NCBI RefSeq assembly: GCF_012349115.1
Contig: NZ_PQIG01000046.1
Location: 93,496-157,495 of the forward strand
Direction of reading: 5' to 3'
DNA length: 64,000 bases
From: Rhizobium ruizarguesonis
GTDB taxonomy: Bacteria > Pseudomonadota > Alphaproteobacteria > Rhizobiales > Rhizobiaceae
Part shown: positions 9,196-17,720 of the stretch, piece after piece
Layout of the letters: each line of letters begins with the position of its first letter
Numbering within the stretch: position 1 is the stretch's first letter
The notes under the pieces: model-generated
Told to the model about the DNA's origin: nothing
The model's input: only the letters and a program-made list of their open reading frames with translations
The model's database searches: none
Program-made: the position numbers and the translations under genes

Positions 9196-10161
9196 TCAAT
9201 CCTTGTTCAGCAACGTCTGCCGGAGCAGGATGATCAGCATCGAATAGGCAAGCAGCAGTACGAGCAGCACCAGCGCGATCGCCGAGGCATAACCGAAATC
9301 GAGCCGCCTGAAGGCTGTCGTGAAGATATAGCTGGCGACGATCTGCGTGCGGTCGGCCGGCCCGCCACTGGTCATGACGACGATGAGATCGGCGAAATTG
9401 GAAATCCACACGGTGCGCAGCAGCACGGTGATGGCGATCGTGGGCGCCAGAAACGGCAGGGTGATCGAGCGGAAACGCTGGAACCAGCCGGCGCCGTCGA
9501 TCGATGCCGCCTCATAGAGATCGCGCGGGATCGCCTGCAAGGCGGCCAGCAGCGTAATCGCGAAGAAGGGAATGCCCCACCAGACATTGGCGACGATCGG
9601 CCCCCACATCGCATAGTTGGGATCGGAGAGAATATTGCCCGGCTCATGCATCAGCCCGAGGGCGAAGAGCCAGTGCGGGATCGGGCCGATGACGGGATTG
9701 AACAGCCAGGCCCAGTTGAGGCCGGCGAGAAAAGACGGCACGGCCCAGGGCAGGAAGACCAGCGCCTGCGCGATTGCTCTGCCTTTAAACGGCTTGTCGA
9801 GCAGCAGCGCCAGGATCAGCCCGAAGACGAACTGCAGGACGACGGAGGCGCCTGTCCACCAGAGCGTGTTCCTCAGCGCGCCATAGAAGGCGGCATCGCC
9901 GGCAAGCTCGCGGAAATGGTCGAGCCCGATGAAGCCGCCGGAAAACGGATTGAGCAGCTGGATATCGCGGAAGGCGTAGGAGATGCCGACCGTCAGCGGC
10001 ACCAGCATGACCGCAATGATCAGGATCAGCGACGGCGCGCTATAGAGGTAGGGCTCCGAAGCATCGGCAACGCGACGCAGCCATGTCCTGCGGTCGCGAC
10101 GCATGTCGAGCGTATCGGCGGAAATGGTCATCGGCCAGAAGTTCCCATTCGCGGCGTTCAT
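9196..10161 (-). CDS. ABC transporter permease, MalF/UgpA type
   Basis: First permease of the importer, 321 aa. A roughly 40-residue cytoplasmic N-terminus precedes the first membrane segment (YSAPSLILIIAVMLVPLTVG). The EAA loop EAASIDGAGWFQRFRSITLP lies near residues 225-245. The start is placed at ATG 10161; an in-frame ATG at 10131 (MTISADTLDM) is an alternative. A hairpin separates it from the binding-protein gene upstream. Confidence 0.92.
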   Translation of the reverse strand: MNAANGNFWPMTISADTLDMRRDRRTWLRRVADASEPYLYSAPSLILIIAVMLVPLTVGISYAFRDIQLLNPFSGGFIGLDHFRELAGDAAFYGALRNTLWWTGASVVLQFVFGLILALLLDKPFKGRAIAQALVFLPWAVPSFLAGLNWAWLFNPVIGPIPHWLFALGLMHEPGNILSDPNYAMWGPIVANVWWGIPFFAITLLAALQAIPRDLYEAASIDGAGWFQRFRSITLPFLAPTIAITVLLRTVWISNFADLIVVMTSGGPADRTQIVASYIFTTAFRRLDFGYASAIALVLLVLLLAYSMLIILLRQTLLNKD

Positions 10162-10186
10162 GCGCCGTCTGTGTCATCCAAGAAGC

Positions 10187-10220
10187 GACGGCGGCCCCGT
10201 CTCGAAGAGCCGCCGCCGTC
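10187..10220 (-). terminator. Stem-loop between binding-protein and permease genes
   Basis: Perfect 9-bp inverted repeat, GACGGCGGC (10187-10195) and GCCGCCGTC (10212-10220). It lies in the 69-bp gap after the substrate-binding protein stop and before the first permease. No U run follows. In ABC operons such hairpins commonly protect the binding-protein message or attenuate read-through, so it is probably a processing/attenuation element rather than a full terminator. Confidence 0.5.
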
Positions 10221-10230
10221 AGTCCGTTGC

Positions 10231-11490
10231 TTATTTCTTGGCGAGGAACTTCTGCTGTGCCTTGGTGAGGTAGTCCGCCCACTGGTCGGCCAGATCCTTT
10301 GCCGAGATATCGCCGAGCAATGCCTGCTGCGAGGTCTTGATCGCCAGCGAATCCTTGAAGAAGGCGAATTCCTCGAGGTAGGTCGGCATGACGGTCGGTA
10401 CCGTGTTCGGGTCCGCCAGTTCCTCGAACCAGCCCTTGAACTGGTCACCGGCATAGAAAGGATCCTTCTCGGCCGCCGTATAGGCCGGCAGGGCGCCGAT
10501 GCGCTTGTTCCACTCGATATTGCCTTCCGGCCCTTCGAGGGTGGCAATCAGCTTCCAGGAGAGATCCTTGTTGCCGCTTGTCGTGAACATCGACCAACCG
10601 CCATAGCCGATCGTCGGGAAGGACTTGCCGTCAGGGCCCTTCGGCAGCGGCATGACGCCGAAATCGTCCTTGTTCATGCGTTCGGCGATGGCGATCAGCG
10701 CATCGGGATCCTGGTCGAGGAAAGCGCAGGTGCCGGAATAGAAGCCGGCGACGACTTCGTTGAAGCCCCAGTTGACGCTGTCCTTTGGCGCATAGCCCTT
10801 CTTGTAGAGATCGACCATCCATTCGATGCCCTTGGCCCAGCCGGGGCTGTTCATCGTCGAGGTGCCGTCATCGTTGAAATACTTGTTCGAGCCGGCCATC
10901 GAGGCGGCAAAGATCATCCAGCCATTGAGGCCGCCCGGGCCGCCACGCATGCAATAGCCGTATTTGCCGGACAGTTTGGAAACCTTCTCCGAAGCGGCGG
11001 TAAATTCTTCCAACGTCTTCGGCGGCGCGGCGACGCCGGCTTCCGAAAGCAGCTTCTTGTTGTAGAACATCGCCCTGAGATAGAAGCCGTAGGGCAGCAT
11101 ATAGGCGGTATTCTTGACGTCGCGGCCGAGCTCGAGCGCGCGCGGCGTCAGCTCCTTGGTGTGTTCCCACTTTTCGAGGTAGGGCTCCAAGCTCTCGAGC
11201 ATGCCGTTATTGGCATAGAGCGACAGCCAGGTATCGGGCATTTCCATCACATCGGGCACGTCGCCGGCCGACACCATGGTCGCGAACTTCTGGAACGCTT
11301 CGTTCCAGGGCAGCGAGATGATGTCGACCTTGGTGCCGGGATTGGCGGCTTCGAACTTGCCGACGATCGATTTCAGCGTTTCGGTGCGCTCCGGGCTGGT
11401 GATGACTTCGACAAGCTTGAGCGTCGTATCGGCAAAGGCCGTACCCGCCATCATCGAAGCAAAGAGCGTCGAGATTATTAGTTTTTTCAT
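10231..11490 (-). CDS. ABC transporter substrate-binding protein, family 1 (UgpB/MalE-like)
   Basis: Periplasmic ligand-binding protein of the importer, 419 aa. An N-terminal Sec signal peptide (MKKLIISTLF..GTAFA) is predicted to be cut after residue about 20. The mature part starts TTLKLVEVITSPERTETLKS and contains the family-1 pattern VGKFEAANPGTKVDIISLPW followed by DVPDVMEMPDTW. The overall family is carbohydrate/glycerophosphate binding. Since the operon also holds a Cys/Met lyase and a phosphodiesterase, the ligand may not be a simple sugar. It follows the PLP gene by 35 bp. Confidence 0.92.
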   Translation of the reverse strand: MKKLIISTLFASMMAGTAFADTTLKLVEVITSPERTETLKSIVGKFEAANPGTKVDIISLPWNEAFQKFATMVSAGDVPDVMEMPDTWLSLYANNGMLESLEPYLEKWEHTKELTPRALELGRDVKNTAYMLPYGFYLRAMFYNKKLLSEAGVAAPPKTLEEFTAASEKVSKLSGKYGYCMRGGPGGLNGWMIFAASMAGSNKYFNDDGTSTMNSPGWAKGIEWMVDLYKKGYAPKDSVNWGFNEVVAGFYSGTCAFLDQDPDALIAIAERMNKDDFGVMPLPKGPDGKSFPTIGYGGWSMFTTSGNKDLSWKLIATLEGPEGNIEWNKRIGALPAYTAAEKDPFYAGDQFKGWFEELADPNTVPTVMPTYLEEFAFFKDSLAIKTSQQALLGDISAKDLADQWADYLTKAQQKFLAKK

Positions 11491-11525
11491 GGCTCAGTTC
11501 CCCCTTATTAGGTTTCTCTCGGGTT

Positions 11526-12698
11526 TCAGGATTGTGAGGCGGCGGCGAGCGCCTCCTCCATGTCTCTCCACAGGGCCTCGGTTCCTTCGAGGCCGACATG
11601 GAGACGTACGGATCGCGCATGGATGCCGAAGGCATGTGCGGAATTTGGCTGTGCCTTCTGCTGGAGCACCACCTCGCCCGGTACGATCAGGCTTTCATGT
11701 CCACCCCAGCTTACACCCAGTTTGAAGAGCTTGAGGTGATCGGCGAAGGTTCGGATATCGACGCCTTCGCGGAATATGAAGGAAAACAGGCCCGAGGTGC
11801 CGTTGAGCCCGGCGGGCAAGCGGTTGGTAAGCCCCGGATGGCAGACTGTCTCCACCACGTCGAGCTTCTGCAGGCGCCTGGCGATTTCCAGCGCCGATGT
11901 CTCGTGGGCTCGCATGCGCAGCGGCAGCGTGCGCAACCCGCGGATCAGCAGCCAGGCGTCGAACGGCGAAAGCTTGCCGCCGAGATAGGGATAGGCCTCG
12001 GCCTTGACGCGCGCGATCATCGCCTTCGAGCCGGCGATGACGCCCGCCACCACATCGCTGTGGCCGCCGAGATATTTCGAGGCCGAATGGATGACGAGAT
12101 CGACGCCGAGCGTCAGTGGCCGCTGGAAGAACGGGCTCGCCCAGCTGTTGTCGATCATCGAGACGATGCCGTGTTGCCTGGCGAGTGCCGCGAGCGCACC
12201 GACGTCATGGGCCTCCATCACCCAGCTCGTCGGGCTTTCCATGTAGAAGAGCTTGGCGCCGGGCAGCGCCTTGGCGACCGCTTCCTCGTCGCGCCCGTCG
12301 ACATAGGTCACCTCGATCTTCATCCGCTTCAGGATAGTGCCGAACAGGCGAAAGGCATCGGGATAGACGTGCTTGACCGCAACGATGCGGTCGCCCGGCT
12401 CTACGAAGCTTAAGACCGCCGACGAGATCGCCGCCATGCCGCTTGCAAAACCCAACGCATCCTCCGCCCCTTCGAGCTTGGCGAGCATTTCTTCGAAGGC
12501 ACGCACTGTGGGGTTCAGGCCGCGCGTATAGATCGGCCGCACCTTCTCGCCGCGATAAGAGGCGATCATGTCGTCGTAATCGGAAAAGGTGAAAAGCGAG
12601 GTCTGGAAAATCGGCGGCACGACGGCGTCTGCGAAGTTGCCTTCGTCATGCGCCGTGATGAGGGAAGCAAGATCGAACGGTTCAGAGCCGTTGCTCAT
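11526..12698 (-). CDS. Cys/Met-metabolism PLP-dependent lyase (cystathionine beta-lyase-like)
   Basis: PLP enzyme of the trans-sulfuration family (390 aa). Visible landmarks: the YTRGLNPTVRAFEEMLA segment, the PLP-phosphate region LGFASGMAAISSA (about residues 80-92), the stacking/Asp region IDNSWASP, the Schiff-base lysine in HSASKYLGGHSD (about 200), and SWGGHESLIVP near the C-terminus, a MetC-like feature. Reactions possible in the family are beta- or gamma-elimination from cystathionine, methionine or related thioethers. Start ATG 12698 overlaps the regulator stop by 4 bp; the frame is open further upstream only as a shadow of the regulator. The real substrate is probably that of the adjoining importer. 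Confidence 0.9.
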   Translation of the reverse strand: MSNGSEPFDLASLITAHDEGNFADAVVPPIFQTSLFTFSDYDDMIASYRGEKVRPIYTRGLNPTVRAFEEMLAKLEGAEDALGFASGMAAISSAVLSFVEPGDRIVAVKHVYPDAFRLFGTILKRMKIEVTYVDGRDEEAVAKALPGAKLFYMESPTSWVMEAHDVGALAALARQHGIVSMIDNSWASPFFQRPLTLGVDLVIHSASKYLGGHSDVVAGVIAGSKAMIARVKAEAYPYLGGKLSPFDAWLLIRGLRTLPLRMRAHETSALEIARRLQKLDVVETVCHPGLTNRLPAGLNGTSGLFSFIFREGVDIRTFADHLKLFKLGVSWGGHESLIVPGEVVLQQKAQPNSAHAFGIHARSVRLHVGLEGTEALWRDMEEALAAASQS

Positions 12699-13417
12699 TT
12701 GGACATTTCCTTGATGTCTTCCTCGACGATATCGAGAATTTTCAATGTTTCGGCGCGCGCCGCCTCGGGATCCCCGGCAGCGATCGCGTTGAAAAGCGTG
12801 CGGTGAAAGGGAAAGGACCGGCGCGCGAAATCCTGCCGGTCGAACGGATGTTCCCAGAAGCGTTCGAAGGTCTCGCGCATCTGTTCGAGAAGCTGGCGAA
12901 ACAGCGGATTGTGGGTGGCGTCGTAGACGGCGAGATGGAAGGCAAGATCCTCCGGCCCGGAGGTGCCCTTCTCCAAGTGCACCCGTTCCATCGCGTCCAG
13001 CTTTTCCTCGATGACAACGAGATCCGTGCTCGTGCGCCGCCGGGCCGCAACCATGCCCGCCTCGCATTCGATGCCGCGGCGAACCTCCAGCGTCTGCAGC
13101 AGCGCGTCGCGCAAATGGACCGTGTCGAGCGACAGCGGCATGTGGATCGTCGCCCTGGAAACCGGCTTCAGCAGATAGGTGCCGCTGCCCTTGCGCGTCT
13201 CGATGACGCCGAGCGCCTGGAAGTGGCGGATCGCCTCGCGAATGGTCGAGCGGCCGACGGCAAGGGCTGTCATCAGCTCGCGCTCGGCCGGCAGCCGATC
13301 GCCCGCCTTCAACCGCGCTTCCTCCACATAATCCGCCAGTGCATCGGTCACCTGACGCGCGCGGTCCATGACCGGAAGCGGCCGGATCACCGGCCTGTCG
13401 CTACGATTTGCCTTCAT
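12695..13417 (-). CDS. GntR-family transcriptional regulator, FadR/FCD subfamily
   Basis: 240-aa regulator. The N-terminal winged helix (residues about 20-90) includes GDRLPAERELMTALAVGRSTIREAIRHFQALG, and RKGSGTYL is the wing. The all-helical FCD effector domain covers about 100-230, with metal/acid-binding type residues in the HLAVYDATHNPLF segment. It is the first gene of the operon and overlaps the lyase by 4 bp, so it is autoregulated if it binds the candidate site just upstream at 13456-13467. The effector is likely an organic acid or the lyase substrate/product (inferred). Confidence 0.92.
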   Translation of the reverse strand: MKANRSDRPVIRPLPVMDRARQVTDALADYVEEARLKAGDRLPAERELMTALAVGRSTIREAIRHFQALGVIETRKGSGTYLLKPVSRATIHMPLSLDTVHLRDALLQTLEVRRGIECEAGMVAARRRTSTDLVVIEEKLDAMERVHLEKGTSGPEDLAFHLAVYDATHNPLFRQLLEQMRETFERFWEHPFDRQDFARRSFPFHRTLFNAIAAGDPEAARAETLKILDIVEEDIKEMSK

Positions 13418-13713
13418 GGTTCCCCATTTTCTTATCAGGCAGTCAGGCCCCGAAATTGGTCTGACATCTTAGCATTTCTCAAAGAGCGACAGACGTCAAG
13501 TCGTGTTTGAGTGTGTAAGGCGCTCTCGCATGGCCCAGACCGCGGGGTTGGTGTCCCAAAAGGAGGTCTGGCGTGGCCAAGAGGGTTTTCGGCACCTTGA
13601 AAGGGCGATTGGAGGGGTTGAATTCAGCGGGAGCGTTGTGAGGATTTTGCCGTTTCGTCTCTTGCAAGCTCGTGGAGCATTGTCTGTGAAACGAGGAAAC
13701 CACGCGATGAAAC
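13418..13713. other. Intergenic region upstream of the GntR operon
   Basis: Holds the operon promoter region and the candidate operator. Beyond about 13500 the overlapping frames on both strands are short and unconvincing. A GTG-led 22-codon stretch (13573-13641, + strand) has coding-like composition (VAKRVFGTLKGRLEGL) but ends at once. It looks like the left edge of a decayed region. Confidence 0.4.
13456..13467 (-). promoter_or_regulatory. Candidate FadR-type operator upstream of the GntR gene
   Basis: TTGGTCTGACAT lies 39 bp before the regulator start. It fits the FadR-subfamily consensus TNGTNNNACNA at all but one position. The location suits autoregulation of the lyase/ABC operon. This is a motif match by eye only. 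Confidence 0.4.
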
Positions 13714-14029
13714 ATGGCAGGCCAGACAATCACTCAGAACGATTCCGCGAACTTTCGATCAAGATGAGGCTGCGGATGCACAAAGCGTCTCACGAGATAA
13801 TGCGAGCAAAGTCCCACAGGCTGAGGCGGATCAGATTGTTTATGGTGAGTATGGCACACTCGATCTGTCGCTTCTGTCTGAGCGAATGGAGCGTGCGGAA
13901 GAAGTTGCCAAGACTGTGGCCAGATGGCAGCAGAGCGACAGCAAACTCCACGATGTCTCCCGGCTGCTGTCCACGGTGGCGGAAGGTTTGACCCCCGCCA
14001 TTCCCGATATGCCATCAGCCCGCGTCTAG
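13714..14029 (+). pseudogene. Frameshifted remnant of an unidentified small protein gene
   Basis: A reading frame is open from 13622 to the TAG at 14027-14029 with coding-like composition (ADQIVYGEYGTLDLSLLS, then ERMERAEEVAKTVARW), but it has no start codon before an internal ATG at 13886. An ATG at 13714 (MAGQTITQND) lies in another frame that stops at 13767. Joining the two by one frameshift between 13714 and 13767 would give a protein of about 100 aa. The acidic, helix-rich sequence is not one I recognise. An annotator could also call a 47-codon ORF from 13886. Confidence 0.4.
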
Positions 14030-14077
14030 GTGGTGGATCCGGCATTGGCCTCGCAAATCGCTGAATCGGCATTGCCC

Positions 14078-14638
14078 CTACCAGATCACCTTGGACAGTT
14101 CGGAGAGGACAGCGTTGCCATAGCTCTCGTCCTTGATGCTGAGCTCCGCCTCACCGGACACGAGATTGAAGTTAAAGTAGACCTCGGCTTGATCTTCCCC
14201 GAAGAAAATCTTGGTAGTGTACCAGTCTCCGGGGCCGCCGCCGAAACCGCCTCCCGAGGAGCGGACGGTCGGTGGTCCGAGAAATGCTATATCGAATGCT
14301 AGCGTGTCCTGTTTGGCGTTTGAAAGGCGAAGATCGCTCGCTTCCAGGGCTTTGCCCAGTTCGGAAATGAAATGCGTGGGTCGCGCGCCGCCTGCAACAT
14401 GGAGAAACCTACCACGCGATTCGCTCTGCAGTTCGATAGCGAATTTCGTTTGGTAGTCGCCATCACCATACGACGCCATCAAGGCGAGGTCATCGGTGTC
14501 CGATTTAACGGGCAGCTGGGTGATCTTGAAGGCAAGCGACCCTGGAGACCGGCCGTCGGTAACCTGATCCTGTGCGTCTACGCCGCCGGAGAACACAGCG
14601 CTCGCAAATACTATCAGGGCGGAGCGTCGAGTGATCAT
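14078..14638 (-). CDS. Hypothetical secreted protein
   Basis: 186 aa; family not recognised. N-terminal MITRRSALIVFASAVFSGG followed by VDAQDQ looks like a Sec (possibly Tat-like RR) signal peptide with cleavage near residue 22. The mature protein is mixed alpha/beta, with a Gly-rich turn (SSGGGFGGGPGDWY) near residue 135 and a C-terminal pattern of alternating beta strands. ATG 14638 is preferred over the upstream in-frame ATG 14680 because CAGGAGA lies just before it. It is a single gene inside the decay zone, read opposite to its neighbour. Confidence 0.7.
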   Translation of the reverse strand: MITRRSALIVFASAVFSGGVDAQDQVTDGRSPGSLAFKITQLPVKSDTDDLALMASYGDGDYQTKFAIELQSESRGRFLHVAGGARPTHFISELGKALEASDLRLSNAKQDTLAFDIAFLGPPTVRSSGGGFGGGPGDWYTTKIFFGEDQAEVYFNFNLVSGEAELSIKDESYGNAVLSELSKVIW

Positions 14639-14847
14639 GTCATTCTCCTGAGAAAGAAGCTGCCGCCACGGACCTAGCACACCTCCTTGGCACCGTCGCG
14701 GACACGGGTATGGAGATTCATTCCAGGCTTGTCCACGGGTAACCCGCGGTTCACCATCTCACCGAAATATGTGTGAAGCAATCCGCCGCCCCAGTTGATT
14801 TCAAAGGGATTTCAGGCTGACGTGGACGCTTACACCAGGGCTTCAAT

Positions 14848-15087
14848 ATGCAGCGCTTCGAAATACAAGCACTTGAGAACGGGATGTGGTCGGTCATGGA
14901 TCGCCAGACCGGCAAGCCGATCGCTGACCGTGAGGGGGCAAGCGATAGGACCAGGTTGGAAGCCCAAGCCCTGGCTGATTTCCGCAACGGCATGTTGATT
15001 CCTCCCGCAAAGGAGCGGATTTCCTCCAGGCTCGAGAAGATACGTCGTGCTTGGGAACTGCTCTCTGGGAAGCGTCCGCCACGGTAA
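14848..15087 (+). CDS. Small hypothetical protein
   Basis: 79 aa, opening MQRFEIQALENGMWSVMDRQ and ending in a basic helix (RISSRLEKIRRAWELL). AGGG lies 9 bp upstream of the ATG. There is no signal peptide or membrane segment. Amino-acid composition and codon third positions look coding. The family is not recognised. It is isolated between two minus-strand genes. Confidence 0.55.
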   Translation: MQRFEIQALENGMWSVMDRQTGKPIADREGASDRTRLEAQALADFRNGMLIPPAKERISSRLEKIRRAWELLSGKRPPR

Positions 15088-15372
15088 CCCGTCCGCGCAG
15101 TCACGCCAAACGGGCCGATATCGGTCCTCGGCACGTCACAAGCTCGATCGGGATTGTGGTCGAGCTTCTTTCCACTTCGACGACAATCGCGTCACGGCAC
15201 GATAAGCCGCATCGCGCTAAGCATCAGGATGCAGAGGGTGGTGGGGCAAGCGCGATATTCACCTTTGAGTTCTCGCAAACGCGCAGCGTTGTGAAGCGGC
15301 AGCTTTGCAGGGTTTCATAAACGAGCCTGCAATCCCAGTCCTGCCGTGGCGTTGAAGAATATCTCCTGACAG

Positions 15373-15567
15373 TCAGTGCGAGGTGATCGCACGACCGCTG
15401 GACGCGAGATGCTCGGTAATGGCGCGCCGGATTTCGGTAACCGTGTCGAAGAGCCTGTTGTCCAAGTCGATGACATTGAAGCGGACAGCGATGAATTTGA
15501 GGCGGTTTTCGACAGGGACCGCGATCCCGACTTCCTGACCGTTGAATACGACAGCTTGCTTTTGCAT
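15373..15567 (-). CDS. Small hypothetical protein (DUF-type, rhizobial)
   Basis: 64 aa: MQKQAVVFNGQEVGIAVPVE, then RLKFIAVRFNVIDLDNR and a C-terminal helix EIRRAITEHL. GAGG lies 9 bp before ATG 15567. Its pattern (short beta hairpin, then a helix) resembles orphan proteins common in rhizobial genomes, although I cannot name the family. The opposite-strand frame covering the same bases is a shadow. Confidence 0.55.
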   Translation of the reverse strand: MQKQAVVFNGQEVGIAVPVENRLKFIAVRFNVIDLDNRLFDTVTEIRRAITEHLASSGRAITSH

Positions 15568-16456
15568 AACAAACCTCGGGCGCGCCACACGGGAGCACCA
15601 TCTTAGAAAAGTGGAACAAAGGGTTTACGACGCGTCAGATTGCCGTCGTAGGTCGGTATCGGATCGAGACGAGATCACGCACTCGCTGCACCATTGCGAA
15701 GAAACGAAGTCCGACAAACAAAGTCATCATCCTCCCTCAAGCGAGTCAAACGACCACTGAGTATCGCCGGCGAGGGCCGGTTATTTCGGAACTCTTCTGT
15801 AAAAAACGTAGTCGAGAAACTTCGAGTAAGCAACTGATTTTTGTTATTATTTAGCGTTTTGAATCGTATGACAATTACCGCAGGTGCGAAGTAATAAATG
15901 ATGTACGTTCGTCCGACCCCATAGTCGAAGGCCAAGGCGACGACGGAGAGCATACGGTCCGGACGGCAATCGGATTTGGGAAATGGTTTCAACTTCGCCG
16001 CCGCCGCTTTCAAAGCGCCCCTTGTGCGCTTCTGGTAGACAACAATCTTCGACACAGCTCATCGCGGCCGAATAACGTGTAGACTGCTCTTCTTCTGTAA
16101 GTGGAAATCTTCGCGGCCAAGCAGTCCCCTCACATATTCTTAAAATTCAACGTATAAAATGTGCAGTTATACTGCAGGCAGGAAACGCCGTGCCTGTGCC
16201 TTAGGGCGGGAACATGTGCTGGAATACATCGTCGGCAGAAGAGTGTAAGAGCGCGACGACCGCACCTGCCGTCACCGGTTCGCAGATAGACCACGATCCT
16301 CATGGTCGAAGAGCTATCTGGCGATGACACGGGCGGGCAACTTGAGCCCTGTGAGTGTCAAAGACCCTGCGCGCAGCCTCCTTAGATGATCGGCTCCGGC
16401 CACTCGCACTCTGGGATCAGTTCGCGAAGCGTCTTGGTCCGCCGCCGTCAAGGTCC
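15568..16456. other. Long intergenic stretch without a convincing gene
   Basis: About 890 bp, locally AT-richer (15780-15900 and 16120-16180) than the surroundings. Several overlapping frames exist, including a 126-codon minus-strand frame at 15675-16055, but their composition changes abruptly and none has a ribosome site plus domain pattern. I see no tRNA or transposase. It is probably decayed sequence. Confidence 0.4.
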
Positions 16457-16747
16457 TCATGGATTAATGGCGGCATGTTTCTGCCCACGGTCAGGGAGAC
16501 TCGCGAACTCCGTCCTAAGGCTTCGAAGGATTTCCTCCCGGGAGTGACCTTGGAAGCGCAGGTCTACAACCCGTGCCACGAAGCCCTGATGGTCTGGAGG
16601 AATCTTCAGCTCATTGCATGCGTCGACGAGTATCTCCTGGAGGAATTCGAGATCGTCAATGTCAATCGCGAAATCAGAAAGCAGGCCCAATTCCCACCCC
16701 CGCAGACAGAGGCAGAGAGCGTAAACATCTCCCAAGCTGGCACCCAA
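16457..16747 (-). CDS. Small hypothetical protein
   Basis: Up to 96 aa; the coherent part is AIDIDDLEFLQEILVDACNE followed by FVARVVDLRFQGHSREEILR, two amphipathic helices as in many small alphaproteobacterial orphan proteins. The outermost start is TTG 16747 with no ribosome site; TTG 16690, preceded by GGGGGTGGG, would give 77 aa and is a better start. A + strand frame of 137 codons covers the same bases but is poorer in composition. Confidence 0.4.
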   Translation of the reverse strand: MGASLGDVYALCLCLRGWELGLLSDFAIDIDDLEFLQEILVDACNELKIPPDHQGFVARVVDLRFQGHSREEILRSLRTEFASLPDRGQKHAAINP

Positions 16748-17063
16748 ATACCAACCGACTCATCATAGCGCGAATACGTCCGCATTCCAGCGAAATTCTG
16801 ATCGTCTCGAATTTAGCTGAAGGTTATCACTTACGCGAGAAAGGGTAGATTCGTTCACGCGCCCCCATCGGATGGAGATAACGACCGGGTTGAAAACCCT
16901 CTTGAGAACCCACCGTCATTCGACAAATGTACTTCCGCCGCCGGTGGATTATTCCGTGGAATTGGCAGCCGCACTAGGCTCAACGATCAAGCGGCCGAAC
17001 CTGCGGCCTCAACGGAGGCTTACGACACTCGACTCAAATACAAGCTGAAATCGTTCAGTCTCT
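16748..17063. other. Intergenic stretch, nothing identified
   Basis: 316 bp between a small orphan gene and the nucleotidyltransferase gene. No ORF with a usable start, no strong hairpin and no tRNA-like arm was found. Confidence 0.4.
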
Positions 17064-17669
17064 TCACCAGTGATGGACGCGTACCTCCGGCCACAGTGTT
17101 TTTGCCCTCGCAGCCTTCTCCTCGTGAGTGTTTCGGTTATCCAATGCATAGTTTGGCACGACCCGGAATGAAAACATGTCATTTAGACCGAAGGGGGCTT
17201 CGATATGCAATTGGTCGTCGTCCGCCAATCGCACGGCGACAGAATGCGTCTTTGTCGAGTATCGAAGGAGAGCGTCTTTCGAACACGTTAGTGGCTCCAC
17301 CGAAAAACCAAATCGCTCCTCGAACCAGAGGTGGACACGCGCCTGGTTTCTGATCTGAATCGGGATCGGCAAGTCCCTTGCGACAGGGAGTACCGCACGG
17401 ATAACACGGTCTTCGGCCTCGTAGCACAGGTCGCTATCGTCGAAATAGATGACATCGATATCCTTGACGCCATACCAGCGGGGCCGTCCTGTCAGCGCGT
17501 TCCAAACCGTCTGGTAGATTGCGCCTCCCCCAACAAGGTAGTCCGGCAGTCTCATCGCCTCCAGGTGCCGGAGAACCTTCACCAGTTCTGGAACCTGCAA
17601 TATCAGGGAGGCCAAACGAGAGCGTTGCTGGTTGTCATCAATATCTGCGTAACGAAGATGTTCTTCCAT
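17064..17669 (-). CDS. Nucleotidyltransferase family protein (NTP_transf_6 / DUF925-like)
   Basis: 201 aa. The polymerase-beta-like nucleotidyltransferase core is visible as YLVGGGAIYQTVWNALTGRP (residues about 43-62) followed by the acidic pair in KDIDVIYFDDSDL (about 68-80), the probable metal ligands. The remainder (HLWFEERFGFSVEPL) is typical of this family, whose target is unknown. The start at 17669 (MEEHLRYADIDDNQQ) is the only reasonable one. It lies next to the GrpB-family gene, another nucleotidyltransferase-fold protein, on the same strand, with 51 bp between them. Confidence 0.8.
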   Translation of the reverse strand: MEEHLRYADIDDNQQRSRLASLILQVPELVKVLRHLEAMRLPDYLVGGGAIYQTVWNALTGRPRWYGVKDIDVIYFDDSDLCYEAEDRVIRAVLPVARDLPIPIQIRNQARVHLWFEERFGFSVEPLTCSKDALLRYSTKTHSVAVRLADDDQLHIEAPFGLNDMFSFRVVPNYALDNRNTHEEKAARAKTLWPEVRVHHW

Positions 17670-17720
17670 ATCATCTCTCGAAGTTTGCCAAGGCTTCAGG
17701 AAATCAAGTTTTTCTCTCGA

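Noticed and set aside
9166..11481. 771-codon + strand frame opposite the ABC operon
   Set aside because: Very Arg/Asp/Glu/Gln-rich product antisense to clear permease and binding-protein genes; a typical high-GC shadow frame.
15675..16055. Minus-strand frame of 126 codons
   Set aside because: No ribosome site, composition changes abruptly along the frame and no domain pattern; treated as decayed sequence.
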